Assembly (NCBI RefSeq): GCF_014654675.1
Contig: NZ_BNBC01000003.1
Coordinates: forward strand, 229,102 to 293,101
Direction of reading: 5' to 3'
Origin: Streptomyces spiralis
GTDB lineage: Bacteria > Actinomycetota > Actinomycetes > Streptomycetales > Streptomycetaceae
DNA: 64,000 nucleotides
In this document: positions 1 to 8,184 of the stretch, one piece after another
How the letters are laid out: each line of letters opens with the position of its first letter
How positions within the stretch are numbered: the first letter of the stretch is position 1
Notes under the pieces: model-generated
What the model saw: the letters and a program-made list of their open reading frames with translations, nothing else
Database searches by the model: none
Told to the model about the DNA's origin: nothing
Translations under genes and position numbers: made by a program

Positions 1-175
1 ACAGCACATGGTGCAGATCGTCCTCACGCCGCCCGCAGGACGGGTCGACCTCATGTTCCCCTGGCCGGTGGTGAGGGAGTTCCTGCAACGCACCGATGCG
101 GTGGTCTCACCGGGCACCGAGCCCGTGCATGTCGACGTCGACGCCCAACTGATGCATCTTCTCGCAGAGCACTGA
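1..175 (+). CDS. SsgA/SsgB-family sporulation/cell-division regulator, C-terminal end (partial)
   Basis: Only the last 57 codons are in the window, read in the frame whose codons start at base 2 and ending at TGA 173-175. The tail contains FLQRTDAVVSPGTE and ends LMHLLAEH. From memory this matches the end of SsgB-like proteins, where a FLKRTD..VPPGTE segment is followed by an acidic D.D..L..LL end. These small actinobacterial proteins guide septum placement and spore maturation. The start lies upstream of the window, so length and exact subfamily (SsgB or another Ssg paralogue) cannot be judged. Confidence 0.7.
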   Translation, partial: QHMVQIVLTPPAGRVDLMFPWPVVREFLQRTDAVVSPGTEPVHVDVDAQLMHLLAEH

Positions 176-232
176 CCCACACCCACGAACGATCGATCAT
201 CGATCAATGCGATCTCGGGACAGGAGACCACG

Positions 233-1093
233 ATGCTGACCGTGCTGTCGCCGATCTTCGCTCTGCTCGCAGCGGCAACCAACGCACTGGGAACCGTGAT
301 GCAGCGCCGGGTCGCCACCGCCGTCCCACAGTCCAGCGGTCTGCGCATCGGCCTGATGTGGGACCTGCTGCGCACACCGGTCTGGCTGCTCGGCATAGGT
401 GGGGTCGCCCTCTCGGCGATGTTCCAGGGCGCCGCGCTGGCCACCGGCGCCCTCGCGGTCGTACAGCCGATCTTCATGCTGGAGTTGCCGTTCGTGCTGC
501 TGCTCGCGAGCATCGTCTTCGGGCGCCCGTTGCCCCGGGCCGGCTGGGTGCCCGTCGGCAGTATCGGGGGCGGCCTGGGCCTGGCGTTGTTCGCGGCCGC
601 GCCGACCGGTGGCACTCTCGGGATCCCCGCGGCTCGGTGGACAGCGGTGCTGACCTGCTGCCTGCTCGCCGTGGTGGTGCTGTGCAGCGTCGCGGTCAGG
701 CTGCCCAACGGCGCGGCGCGCGCCGCGTGCATGGGCCTGGCCGCCGCCGTCTCCTACTCCCTCACTGCCGCGCTCATGAAGTCCTCGACCGCCGCCCTCG
801 GCCGCCGGGGTATGGGCGCCTTCTTCACCACATGGCAGACCTATGCGTTCGCAGCCCTCGGCGTGTGCGCCCTGTTCCTGCTGGAGAACGCCATGCAGTC
901 CGGACCGCTGGTCGCCTCCCAGCCTGCCCTGACCCTCGGGGACACACTGGTGAGCCTGGCGCTCGGCGTCACCCTCTACGGGGAAAGACTGCGTGGTGGC
1001 TGGTGGCTGGCCCTCCAGGTGTTCGGGCTCGCGCTGGTGGCGTACGGGGTCGCCCGCCTGTCACGTCAGCATCTCGTTCTCGCAGGAATGTGA
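233..1093 (+). CDS. DMT-family membrane transporter (EamA-like)
   Basis: A 286-residue, strongly hydrophobic protein with about ten predicted membrane segments and no signal peptide apart from its first helix. The pattern fits the drug/metabolite transporter superfamily (two EamA-like halves, roughly residues 5-140 and 150-280). The ATG is preceded by an AGGAGA ribosome site about 6 nt upstream. The substrate cannot be read from sequence. It starts about 57 nt after the SsgB-like stop and stands alone; the next coding signal downstream is a thiolase remnant. Confidence 0.75.
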   Translation: MLTVLSPIFALLAAATNALGTVMQRRVATAVPQSSGLRIGLMWDLLRTPVWLLGIGGVALSAMFQGAALATGALAVVQPIFMLELPFVLLLASIVFGRPLPRAGWVPVGSIGGGLGLALFAAAPTGGTLGIPAARWTAVLTCCLLAVVVLCSVAVRLPNGAARAACMGLAAAVSYSLTAALMKSSTAALGRRGMGAFFTTWQTYAFAALGVCALFLLENAMQSGPLVASQPALTLGDTLVSLALGVTLYGERLRGGWWLALQVFGLALVAYGVARLSRQHLVLAGM

Positions 1094-1261
1094 AATACCC
1101 GATTCGTGCGAGAGCGGCCGACAGCACAACCCTTGAATCGCAGCCAATATCGCCGATCTGCGGGATGGCCAAGCGCGCCGTGGCGTCGGACCGTGGAACC
1201 AGGTCTCTGCGGACGGCCCCGGCAGGCCGAATGCACATCGGGCGGACATGTCGGCGGCGTA

Positions 1262-1933
1262 AAGCAGGGGATCAGCCGTGAGCAGCAGGACGGGTTCGCC
1301 CTGCACAGCCACCCGAAGGCCGCCGCCGCCCAGGAAGAGGGCCTGCTCGAAGCCGAGTTGGCGGCCGTCCCCGTCCCGCAGCGCAAGGGCGACCCCCAGC
1401 TGTTCGCGGCCGACGAGTGCTTACGCCCCGACGCCTCCCTCGCCGCGATGGCGAAGCTGAAGCCGGCCTTCCGTACCAAGGACGGCACAGTGACGGCTGG
1501 TAACGCCTCCCCGCTCAACGACGGAGCCGCCGCCCTGCTGCTGGCCGACGAGGAGGGCGTGAAGGCCATCGGCCGCGAGCCGCTGGCCCGCGTCTGTGCG
1601 ACCGGAGTGTCCGCGATCGACCCCGACTACTTCGGCCTCGCCCCCGTCGAAGCCGTCACCCGGGCCCTGGCCAAAGCCGGCCGGGCCTTCGCCGACCTCG
1701 ACGTACTGGAGCTTAACGAGGCCTTCGCCGCCCAGGTCCTCGGCTGCCTCGCCGAGTGGCTCGAGTTCGACACGGCGATCCTCAACCCGCAGGGCGGCGC
1801 GATCGCGCTCGGCCACCCCCTAGCCTGCACCGTCGCCCACCAGCTCGCCCGCCGCGGCACCGGCACCGGCACCGGCGTGGCCACCCTCTGCATCGGCGTG
1901 GGCCAGGGACTCGCCCTCGTCCTCGAACGCTGA
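1262..1933 (+). pseudogene. Thiolase (acetyl-CoA acetyltransferase / 3-oxoadipyl-CoA thiolase-like), 5'-truncated remnant
   Basis: From the codons reading GISREQQDGFAL at about 1268 the frame aligns with the second half of thiolases: TVTAGNASPLNDGAAALLL, then LELNEAFAAQ, GGAIALGHPLA with the catalytic histidine, and LCIGVGQG with the C-terminal catalytic cysteine. The first 170 or so residues of a normal ~400-residue thiolase are missing, including the nucleophilic cysteine of the N-terminal domain. Upstream bases in the same frame do not resemble a thiolase. There is no good start or ribosome site at the junction. It is therefore a gene remnant without thiolase activity. The family subtype is uncertain. 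Confidence 0.8.
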
Positions 1934-2037
1934 CACGCACGGGACGAGCAGACCGTCGTGGGGAACAGCGTCCGTGACCGGGATCGGCAGCGGCTTCCGC
2001 GCGGCGGGGCCGGCAGGTGCGGACGTACGCTACTGGT

Positions 2038-4213
2038 ATGTGCGCCATGCGGGAAGGCGGCACGGCGCAGCCCGATGGGCCCCGCCCCCCTTCGCCCACC
2101 GCCGGGTCGCTGCGCAGTGCCGAGCTGGACCGGCTGCTGGAGCTCGCCGTGCGCGACACGGGCGCACACGCGGGAGCGGTCTTCCTGCTGGCGTCCGACG
2201 GGCAGACCCTGCGGCTGGAGGTGACCGCAGGGATGCCGGCGGAGTATCTCGCGCCCTGGTTCGGGGTCCCGTTGTCGAGCCGCTTTCCCGTGACCGATGC
2301 GGTGCGCGAGCGGCGGCTCGTCTGGCTCGGCGACCCGGAGGAGCTCGCCCGTCGCTACCCGCGCACGGCGATCGCCCTGCCCTACCACCATGCGGTGGCC
2401 GCGGCACCGCTCCTCACCGGCACCACGGCCTGGGGCGCACTGCTGCTGTTCTGGCCCGGCGCCGGCTCCACCCGTGCCGACGGCCCGAGCCCTGAACGGG
2501 TCCGTGCCGCCGGTCGGCGTCTGGGACGGTTCCTGCGCGACGCCGCCGGTACTGGCCATGCCGTCGGTCCGGGATCCACACCCCGCACCCTGGTGCAACC
2601 GCCCGCCCGCAAGCGCGGGCCGGCCGAGGCGCTCGCCGCAGCCGACCTCGTCGAGCGGCTGCCCTGGGGCAGTTGCTCCCTCGACCTCGAGGGCAGGTTC
2701 ACCTACGTCAGCGCCACCGCCGCCGGCCTGCTGGGCGCGAGCAGCCCCGACGATCTGATCGGCGCGTCCCTGGCAGTCCTTGCCCTGGCACACCGACCCG
2801 GCCTTCGAGGACCACTTCCGCGCCACCGTGGTCAGCCGGAAGCCCGGCTATTACACCGCCATGCACCCACCGGACCAGTGGCTCGCGTTCGAGCTCTACC
2901 CCGACGACTCGGGGGTGAGCGTCCGCATATCGCCGACCGGTCCGGGCGGAGACTCACAGCCGGCGCCCACCAGGACGGAAACGTTCCAGGGCGAGCCGAT
3001 CCGCCTGGGCGAGATCTACCGGGTACTGCACCTGGCCGCCGCCCTCTCCGAAACCGTGGGCGTCTCGGACGTGGTCGATCTGGTCACCGAGGAGATGCTG
3101 CCGGCGTTCGGAGCCCGGACCGTCGCCCTGCTCGCGGCCGAGAACGGCAGAATGCGGGTCATCGGCCGCAGCGGCTACAACCCCTCGCTGCTCGAGCACT
3201 TCGACGGCATGCCGCTGACCCACCCGGCACCCGCGGTCCGGGTCCTCGCCACTGGCGTGCCCAGCTTCTTCGCCTCCTTCGACGAGCTGTCCCGGGCCTA
3301 CCCGCCCGCCCCGCACCAGAAGGGTCTGCATGCCTGGGCGTTTCTGCCGCTGATCGCCTCCGGGCGCCCGGTGGGCTCGTGCGTGTTCGCCTTCGACCGG
3401 CCCCACCCCTTTCCCGACCAGCAGCGGGTCGTCTTCATCGCGCTCGCGGGCCTGATCGCGCAGGCGCTGGAACGGGCCCGCCTGTACGACACCAGTAACG
3501 AACTCGCCAAGACCCTGCAGGCGTCCCTGCTCCCCGACTCGCTGCCCGACCTTCCCGGACTGGATGTGGCGGCCCGCTATGTGCCCAGCGTCCGCGGCAT
3601 GGACATCGGCGGCGACTTCTACGACCTGGTCCGGGTCGACGACAGCACCGCCGCCGCGGTCATCGGAGACGTCCAGGGCCACAACGTCAACGCCGCCGCG
3701 CTCATGGGCCGGGTGCGCCCCGCCATCCGCTCGCACGCCGCGTCGGGGGCCACGCCGTCACAGGCCCTCGCACAGGCCAACCGCCAGCTGGTCGCCATGG
3801 ACCCGGGCCGCTTCGTCAGTTGCCTCTACGTCCACCTCGACCTCGCACACCACCGAGCCGTCCTCGCCACCGCCGGCCATCCCCCGCCCGTTCTGCGTCA
3901 CCCGGACGGCCACGCCAAGGTCCTTCCGCTCCGACCCGGCGTGCTACTCGGCATCGACCCCGACGCGGACTACCCCCCCACCGAGATCCCGCTGACCCCC
4001 GGCACCGTCCTGGCCCTGTACACCGACGGCCTCGTCGAGACTCCCGGGGTCGACATGGACGACGCCATGTCCGGGCTCGCCACCCAGCTCGCCCGGGCCT
4101 CGATCCAGCCCATGGACCGGCTCGCCACGGCCCTGATCGACCGTGCACGGCAGACCGCGCCCCGGACGGACGACATCGCCCTGCTGCTCATCGGGCTCGC
4201 CACCGCCGGGTAG
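2038..4213 (+). pseudogene. GAF-PAS-GAF-PP2C (SpoIIE-type) phosphatase gene with a frameshift
   Basis: Two frames together make one protein of about 725 residues: an N-terminal GAF-like domain (about 20-165), a PAS domain (about 205-300), a second GAF (about 320-480) and a SpoIIE/PP2C phosphatase domain (about 495-720). The phosphatase part keeps DIGGDFYDLV, AVIGDVQGHN, LYTDGLVE and a final DDIALLLIG, all metal-site motifs. The frame changes near 2761-2765: upstream reads DLIG, and the next frame continues ARPWQSLPWHTDPAFED as expected for this PAS type. Loss of one GC unit from a GCGCGCG run would explain it. The ATG at 2038 is the likely start, with 2047 possible. Such proteins dephosphorylate STAS anti-sigma antagonists. 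The break may be real or a sequencing error; the reading frame downstream is well preserved. Confidence 0.8.
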
Positions 4214-4291
4214 CACGCCCCCGGCCAGACCTCGTCGGCAGGCGCTTGGGACGTACGGCATGCCTTGACAGCGAAGAGACGGAGGGCAACG

Positions 4292-4981
4292 ATGGGAACT
4301 ATGGAAACTAATCCAGTTTCTCGAGTTTCCACCAGTGACGAGCGGCGTGCGGACGTGATCGTGGAGGCGGCCGGCCGGCTGTTCTTCGGGTCGGGTTTCG
4401 CGCGGGTGAGCATGGACGATCTCGCTCGTGAGCTCGGGATGAGCAAGAAGACGATCTACCGTCATTTCCCTGACAAGCGCAGCCTGCTGGCCGCGGTGCT
4501 GGACCGCCAGTTCGCCGCGGTGGAGCGCACGTTGGAGGCTGCGACCGAGGAGGCGGAAGGGCGGCCGTTCGGTGTGCGGGTGCAGCGGTTCCTGATCGCG
4601 GTCGGCAGTGAGCTCGAGCGGATCGGCGCGCCTCAGCTCGCGACGGGGCGAGGCGACGCGATGCTGCGCCAGTACGTGGAGCAGCGTGTGGACGCGGTGG
4701 TCTACCGGCGGCTCGACGAGCTGTTCCGGGAGGGACACCGGCAGGGCTTGCTGCCGGCGCCGCCCGAGCTGCTGAGTGAGATCACCCGCGGCGCGTTGGA
4801 GCGGCTGCTCATGTCGGAGTTGCCGCGCGATCTGGACTGGACCGCGGCCGATCTGCTGCGGGCGACCGTCGACACCGTGCTCTACGGGGCGATCCGCCCG
4901 ACAGGCCAGGGCATCGAGGACGAACAACCCCGGGCGGTCATCCCGACGGCCCGCGACGACGATCAGGAGATGGGCCCATGA
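4292..4981 (+). CDS. TetR/AcrR-family transcriptional regulator
   Basis: A 229-residue protein with an N-terminal helix-turn-helix (about residues 15-65; VSMDDLARELGMSKKTIYRHF is the classic TetR recognition region) and a C-terminal ligand domain of the AefR-like type. ATG 4292 has a GGAGGG ribosome site 5 nt upstream; ATG 4301 is a possible alternative, and an in-frame TTG at 4265 is less likely. The stop overlaps the next start as ATGA, so it is translationally coupled to the SDR gene. A palindrome GAAACT-N5-AGTTTC at 4304-4320 lies just inside the coding sequence and may be its own operator. Confidence 0.88.
   Translation: MGTMETNPVSRVSTSDERRADVIVEAAGRLFFGSGFARVSMDDLARELGMSKKTIYRHFPDKRSLLAAVLDRQFAAVERTLEAATEEAEGRPFGVRVQRFLIAVGSELERIGAPQLATGRGDAMLRQYVEQRVDAVVYRRLDELFREGHRQGLLPAPPELLSEITRGALERLLMSELPRDLDWTAADLLRATVDTVLYGAIRPTGQGIEDEQPRAVIPTARDDDQEMGP
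4304..4330. promoter_or_regulatory. Putative TetR operator inside the 5' end of the tetR gene
   Basis: GAAACT (4304-4309), five bases, then AGTTTC (4315-4320) form a perfect 6+5+6 palindrome. A second AGTTTCC follows at 4324-4330 and pairs with GGAAACT at 4303-4309. The form and size fit a TetR-family operator. Its position within the first 13 codons is unusual and implies either roadblock-type autorepression or a later true start. Confidence 0.5.
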
Positions 4982-5733
4982 CCGGGACGACGGCCAGGGT
5001 GGCATTGGTGACCGGGGCCGGCAGCGGAATCGGAGCGGCCACGGCGCAACTTCTCGCCGCGCGAGGAATGCGCGTGGTGGTCAACTACCTCCGCAACACC
5101 AAGGCGGCCGAGGAGGTCGTGGCCGACATCGAGGCCGCAGGCGGCCAGGCCATGGCCGTGCAGGCCGACGTACGCGAGGAGGAGGCCGTCGAGCGCATGG
5201 CCGGGCAGGTCCGGGAGGCCTGGGGCGGCATCGACGTGCTCGTGCACAACGCGCTCATCCCCTATGCGGTCAAGTCGTTCCAGGACATGACGTGGGAAGA
5301 ACTGGGCGGCAAGATCGACGCCGAGATGCACGCGGCGTTCGCGGTCACCAAAGCCGTACTGCCCACCATGACCGGGCAGGGCTGGGGACGCCTCGTCTAC
5401 ATCGGCACCGGACTCAGCCGTCTGCCCCGGGCAGGCATGATCGCGCTGGGCGTCTCCAAGGCCGCACTCGAGCAGTTCGCCCGGTATCTCGCCCAGGAAC
5501 TCGGCCCGCAGGGCATCACGGTCAACGTCGTCTCCCCCGGCCCGGTGGAGTCCCGCATCGCCGATGACGTGCTCGACGACGCGACGAGGCAGCGGCAGGT
5601 GGCCGCCACCCCGCTGGGCCGCCTGGCCCACCCGGCCGACGTCGCCCAAGCGGTCGCCTTCTACGCCGCCGAGGACAACTCCTTCATGACCGGTACCACG
5701 GCCGCGGTCAACGGCGGGATGGCCATGTACTGA
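4978..5733 (+). CDS. SDR-family protein lacking the catalytic tyrosine
   Basis: A 251-residue Rossmann-fold short-chain dehydrogenase/reductase. The cofactor glycine motif is intact (VTGAGSGIGAATAQ, residues 10-23), as are the helix-five lysine and the NVVSPGPV segment. At the active site the usual YxxxK reads LGVSK (in MIALGVSKAALEQF), so the proton-relay tyrosine is leucine, and the serine position appears to be threonine. It may bind NAD(P) without classical reductase activity, or use another residue. It overlaps the upstream tetR by ATGA and is followed 59 nt later by a THI5/NMT1-like binding protein in the same direction. Confidence 0.85.
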   Translation: MTGTTARVALVTGAGSGIGAATAQLLAARGMRVVVNYLRNTKAAEEVVADIEAAGGQAMAVQADVREEEAVERMAGQVREAWGGIDVLVHNALIPYAVKSFQDMTWEELGGKIDAEMHAAFAVTKAVLPTMTGQGWGRLVYIGTGLSRLPRAGMIALGVSKAALEQFARYLAQELGPQGITVNVVSPGPVESRIADDVLDDATRQRQVAATPLGRLAHPADVAQAVAFYAAEDNSFMTGTTAAVNGGMAMY

Positions 5734-5792
5734 CACCCCACCGGCCTCCGCCCACGCGGCCGAACCCTTAAACGATCAAGGAAAGACGGTTC

Positions 5793-6668
5793 ATGCACAC
5801 GATCGACCTGGCCTACGTCGGACAGGGCCTGCACGAAGAACTCGCCGCCTACATCGCCGACCAGCAGGACTACTACGCCGACGAGGGCGTCCACGTCGCG
5901 CTGCGCGACGGCTGCCTCTGGGACGTGGAACGGCTGCGCCGCTGCGCCACCATCGGGCTCGGCCGGGCACTGCTGTCACGACTGACCGACGGCACCCCGT
6001 GGGTCGCACTCAGTGTCAACACCCAACGCCCGCTGTTCTGGTTCCTCGCCCGCCCCGGCCTGACCTCCCTGGCCGACCTGGCCGGGCGACGGCTGGCGGT
6101 CCACGCCCCGCACACCCCGCCCGGCGTCTTCGCCCGGATCGTGCTGCGAAAGGCCGGCCTCGACCCGGACCGCGACGTGAAGACCGTCGTCCGCTCGCCC
6201 GGCGACTACGGCATGGACCTGCGCCGGCTCAACGACGGCAGCATCGACGCCGCCTACGTCGGCAGCACCATGGCACCGGAGGCGGTGGCCGCCGAGCACG
6301 GCTGGCAGGTGCTGGCCTGGGTCGGCGACCACTTCCAGATTCCCACCGTGGGCGTGGCCGTCGACCCCACCTACATCTCACCGGACGACCCCGCGGTCCA
6401 GGCCGTCGTACGAGCGCACCGGCGCGCCCTTCAGGTGATCCACGACGACCCCGACACCACGGTGCGGCACATGCAGACGTTCCTCGGCGGACAGACCGCG
6501 GAAGAGGCCCGAGCCCACTACGAGACGTTCATCGCACCGTACTTCACCACGGACGGCCAGGCCGACCTCGCTGTCGCCGACAACGCGATCACCGCGGTCG
6601 CCGCCGAACTCGGCGTCCCTGCCACCGTCACCGCGGCCGAGTTCTGCCGCACCGCGGCCACGGTCTAG
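5793..6668 (+). CDS. NMT1/THI5-like (SsuA-type) substrate-binding protein without a signal peptide
   Basis: A 291-residue protein with the periplasmic-binding-protein type II pattern of the NMT1/THI5 family: LTSLADLAGRRLAVH near residues 90-105 and NDGSIDAAYVGSTMAPEAV near 150-170. It lacks an export signal or lipobox, starting MHTIDLAYVGQGLHEELAAY. It could be a cytoplasmic sensor or enzyme, or the binding protein of a transporter encoded elsewhere; no permease or ATPase is adjacent. GGAAAGA precedes the ATG. Probably co-transcribed with the TetR and SDR genes. Confidence 0.7.
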   Translation: MHTIDLAYVGQGLHEELAAYIADQQDYYADEGVHVALRDGCLWDVERLRRCATIGLGRALLSRLTDGTPWVALSVNTQRPLFWFLARPGLTSLADLAGRRLAVHAPHTPPGVFARIVLRKAGLDPDRDVKTVVRSPGDYGMDLRRLNDGSIDAAYVGSTMAPEAVAAEHGWQVLAWVGDHFQIPTVGVAVDPTYISPDDPAVQAVVRAHRRALQVIHDDPDTTVRHMQTFLGGQTAEEARAHYETFIAPYFTTDGQADLAVADNAITAVAAELGVPATVTAAEFCRTAATV

Positions 6669-6761
6669 GCATCAGGAGTCGAGGAGTAGGGTGCAAAGCC
6701 CTGGGCCCGCGGGCCGATACTCGCAGCAGCTAGCTCTGCGTTTTCTGTTTGTGGAGGTCCA

Positions 6762-6996
6762 GCGCCCGACGCCGACTTCGACGCGGCGGCCAACGCCGCC
6801 GTGACCGCCGCCCACGGCTCCGCGGGTCAGCGCAGCATGGCAGTCTCCGTGGTGGTCGCGGTCGGCTCGGCGGGCGACGCGGTGGTGTCCCGGATCGCCG
6901 AGCGGGCCACGAAGATCAAGATCGGCCCGTGCAACGACCCCACGTCCGACATGGGCCCGCTCATCACCAAGGCGCACCGCGACGAGGTGGCGGACT
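6762..6996 (+). pseudogene. Methylmalonate-semialdehyde dehydrogenase (MmsA-like) internal fragment
   Basis: The frame reads [20 protein letters not shown], then [25 protein letters not shown] and [16 protein letters not shown]. This is the region around the nucleophilic cysteine in CoA-acylating aldehyde dehydrogenases of the MmsA group, normally SAGERCM. Here the cysteine codon is serine (GQRSM). Only about 78 of ~500 residues remain, with no start or stop of its own. It joins directly to a 2-oxoglutarate decarboxylase fragment at about 7000. Confidence 0.75.
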
Positions 6997-7000
6997 GCTC

Positions 7001-7345
7001 GAAGGCGGCGGGTCGGCCATCGTGCTGCTCGACGCCCTGTTGCTCCGCGCCATCGAAGACGGTGTCCAGGAAGCCGTCATCGGGATGGCGCACCGCGGCA
7101 GGCTCAACGTCCTGGCCAACAGCATCGGCAAGTCCTACGGCCAGATATTCGACGAGTTCGAGGACGCGGTGGACATCCGGTCGGTCCAGGGCTAGGGGGA
7201 CGTGAAGTACCACCTCGGCGCGGAGGCCACCTGCCGTGCCCTGGACGGCGACACCATCGCAGTCTCGGTCGTGGCGAACCCCTCGCACCTGGAGATCGTG
7301 GGGCCGGTGGCCCAGGGCATGGTGCGCGCCAAGCAGGACCTGGCC
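7001..7345 (+). pseudogene. 2-oxoglutarate dehydrogenase E1 / Kgd-like internal fragment with nonsense codon
   Basis: Reads [15 protein letters not shown], then [31 protein letters not shown], a TAG stop at 7193-7195, then [34 protein letters not shown] and VRAKQDL. This is the thiamine-diphosphate core of the actinobacterial 2-oxoglutarate decarboxylase/dehydrogenase E1. The family has [10 protein letters not shown] here, so the TAG sits where a serine TCG is expected: one C-to-A change. The frame is otherwise continuous across the stop. About 115 of ~1,250 residues remain. Confidence 0.82.
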
Positions 7346-7628
7346 GGTTCGGCGATCTTCTCGGCGCGCTTGCTGCTCCGGCCGATCGTGACGAGGAACC
7401 TGTGCACGGCGGCCTCGGTGAGTCCGATGCCGTCGTCCTCGACGCGTACGACCGAACCATCGGCGTGCAGGCGGACGCCCAAGGCGTCGGCGGGGGCGGC
7501 CGATTCGAGGCGATGCCGGGCGGCGAGGCGTCCACCGCGTTGTGCATCATTTCGCGCAGATAGACGCGGGGCTGGAGTAGAGGTGGTGGGAGAGGAGATC
7601 GACGAGGCCGCGCAGATCCACCTGTAAG
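7346..7628 (-). pseudogene. HSP90-family (HtpG-like) N-terminal fragment, frameshifted
   Basis: Read leftward from about 7628: [19 protein letters not shown], then after a one-base loss (near 7560) [14 protein letters not shown], and in a further frame [18 protein letters not shown] followed by [19 protein letters not shown]. These are the N-terminal ATP-binding motifs of actinobacterial HSP90-like proteins (catalytic E..NAVDA, DDGIG). At least two frameshifts separate the blocks, and the rest of the ~600-residue protein is absent. It abuts the Kgd fragment tail to tail. Confidence 0.72.
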
Positions 7629-7817
7629 GTGCGGTCGGCGCCGGCCGGGCTCGAAGGCGTGTCGGGCAGAGTCATCGGGCAGTCCGGGGTGGAGTGGTCG
7701 AGGAGTGGCAGGTGGGATGGCGGGGGCCGGGCTCAGGCGTTGCGCCGGGCGCGGGCGGTATTAGGATCCGCACGTGGCACCCGAGAGCGCACCTCGACCA
7801 CGTCGTCGGGACATGGC

Positions 7818-8102
7818 ATGAAGAGGCACATACCGGCACTCCTGACGGCTTCCCTGGTGCTTGTGGCCGGATGCGCGGGCGACCCTGGTGACCAGTACGA
7901 AAAGGGCTATCACTTCGGCCGGGGGCTGCCGGCGACGCATCTCGGCAATCCCATGAACGCGTCCTCCGCCTACGACGGTGCGGCGAGCTCGGAGTGCGGT
8001 GAGCACGCCGAGACGGACGGAGTGAAAATCACCGAGGACTGGATGGCGGGCTGTGTCGACGGCGCCCTGGGCCGGCCGGCGTCTCCGCCGGCATCGGGTT
8101 GA
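7818..8102 (+). CDS. Small putative lipoprotein
   Basis: A 94-residue protein beginning MKRHIPALLTASLVLVAGCA, a lipoprotein signal peptide with lipobox LVAG-C at residues 15-19. The mature part is small and hydrophilic, with two more cysteines (in SSECGEH and MAGCVDG) that could form a disulfide outside the membrane. I do not recognise a family. The start was chosen as the ATG immediately before the lysine-arginine of the signal; an upstream ATG at 7813 is in another frame. It converges with the acyl-CoA ligase gene. Confidence 0.65.
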   Translation: MKRHIPALLTASLVLVAGCAGDPGDQYEKGYHFGRGLPATHLGNPMNASSAYDGAASSECGEHAETDGVKITEDWMAGCVDGALGRPASPPASG

Positions 8103-8184
8103 CACCTGTGCTCCGCCGAGTGACCGCACCGCATCATGCCGCGAGGGGCTGTTCCGATCCTGTCACCCGGCTCCGAAGCCGTGG

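Noticed and set aside
358..1281. A 307-codon open frame overlapping the DMT transporter
   Set aside because: Composition is typical of an out-of-frame shadow (arginine/proline rich) and the DMT frame has membrane segments and a ribosome site.
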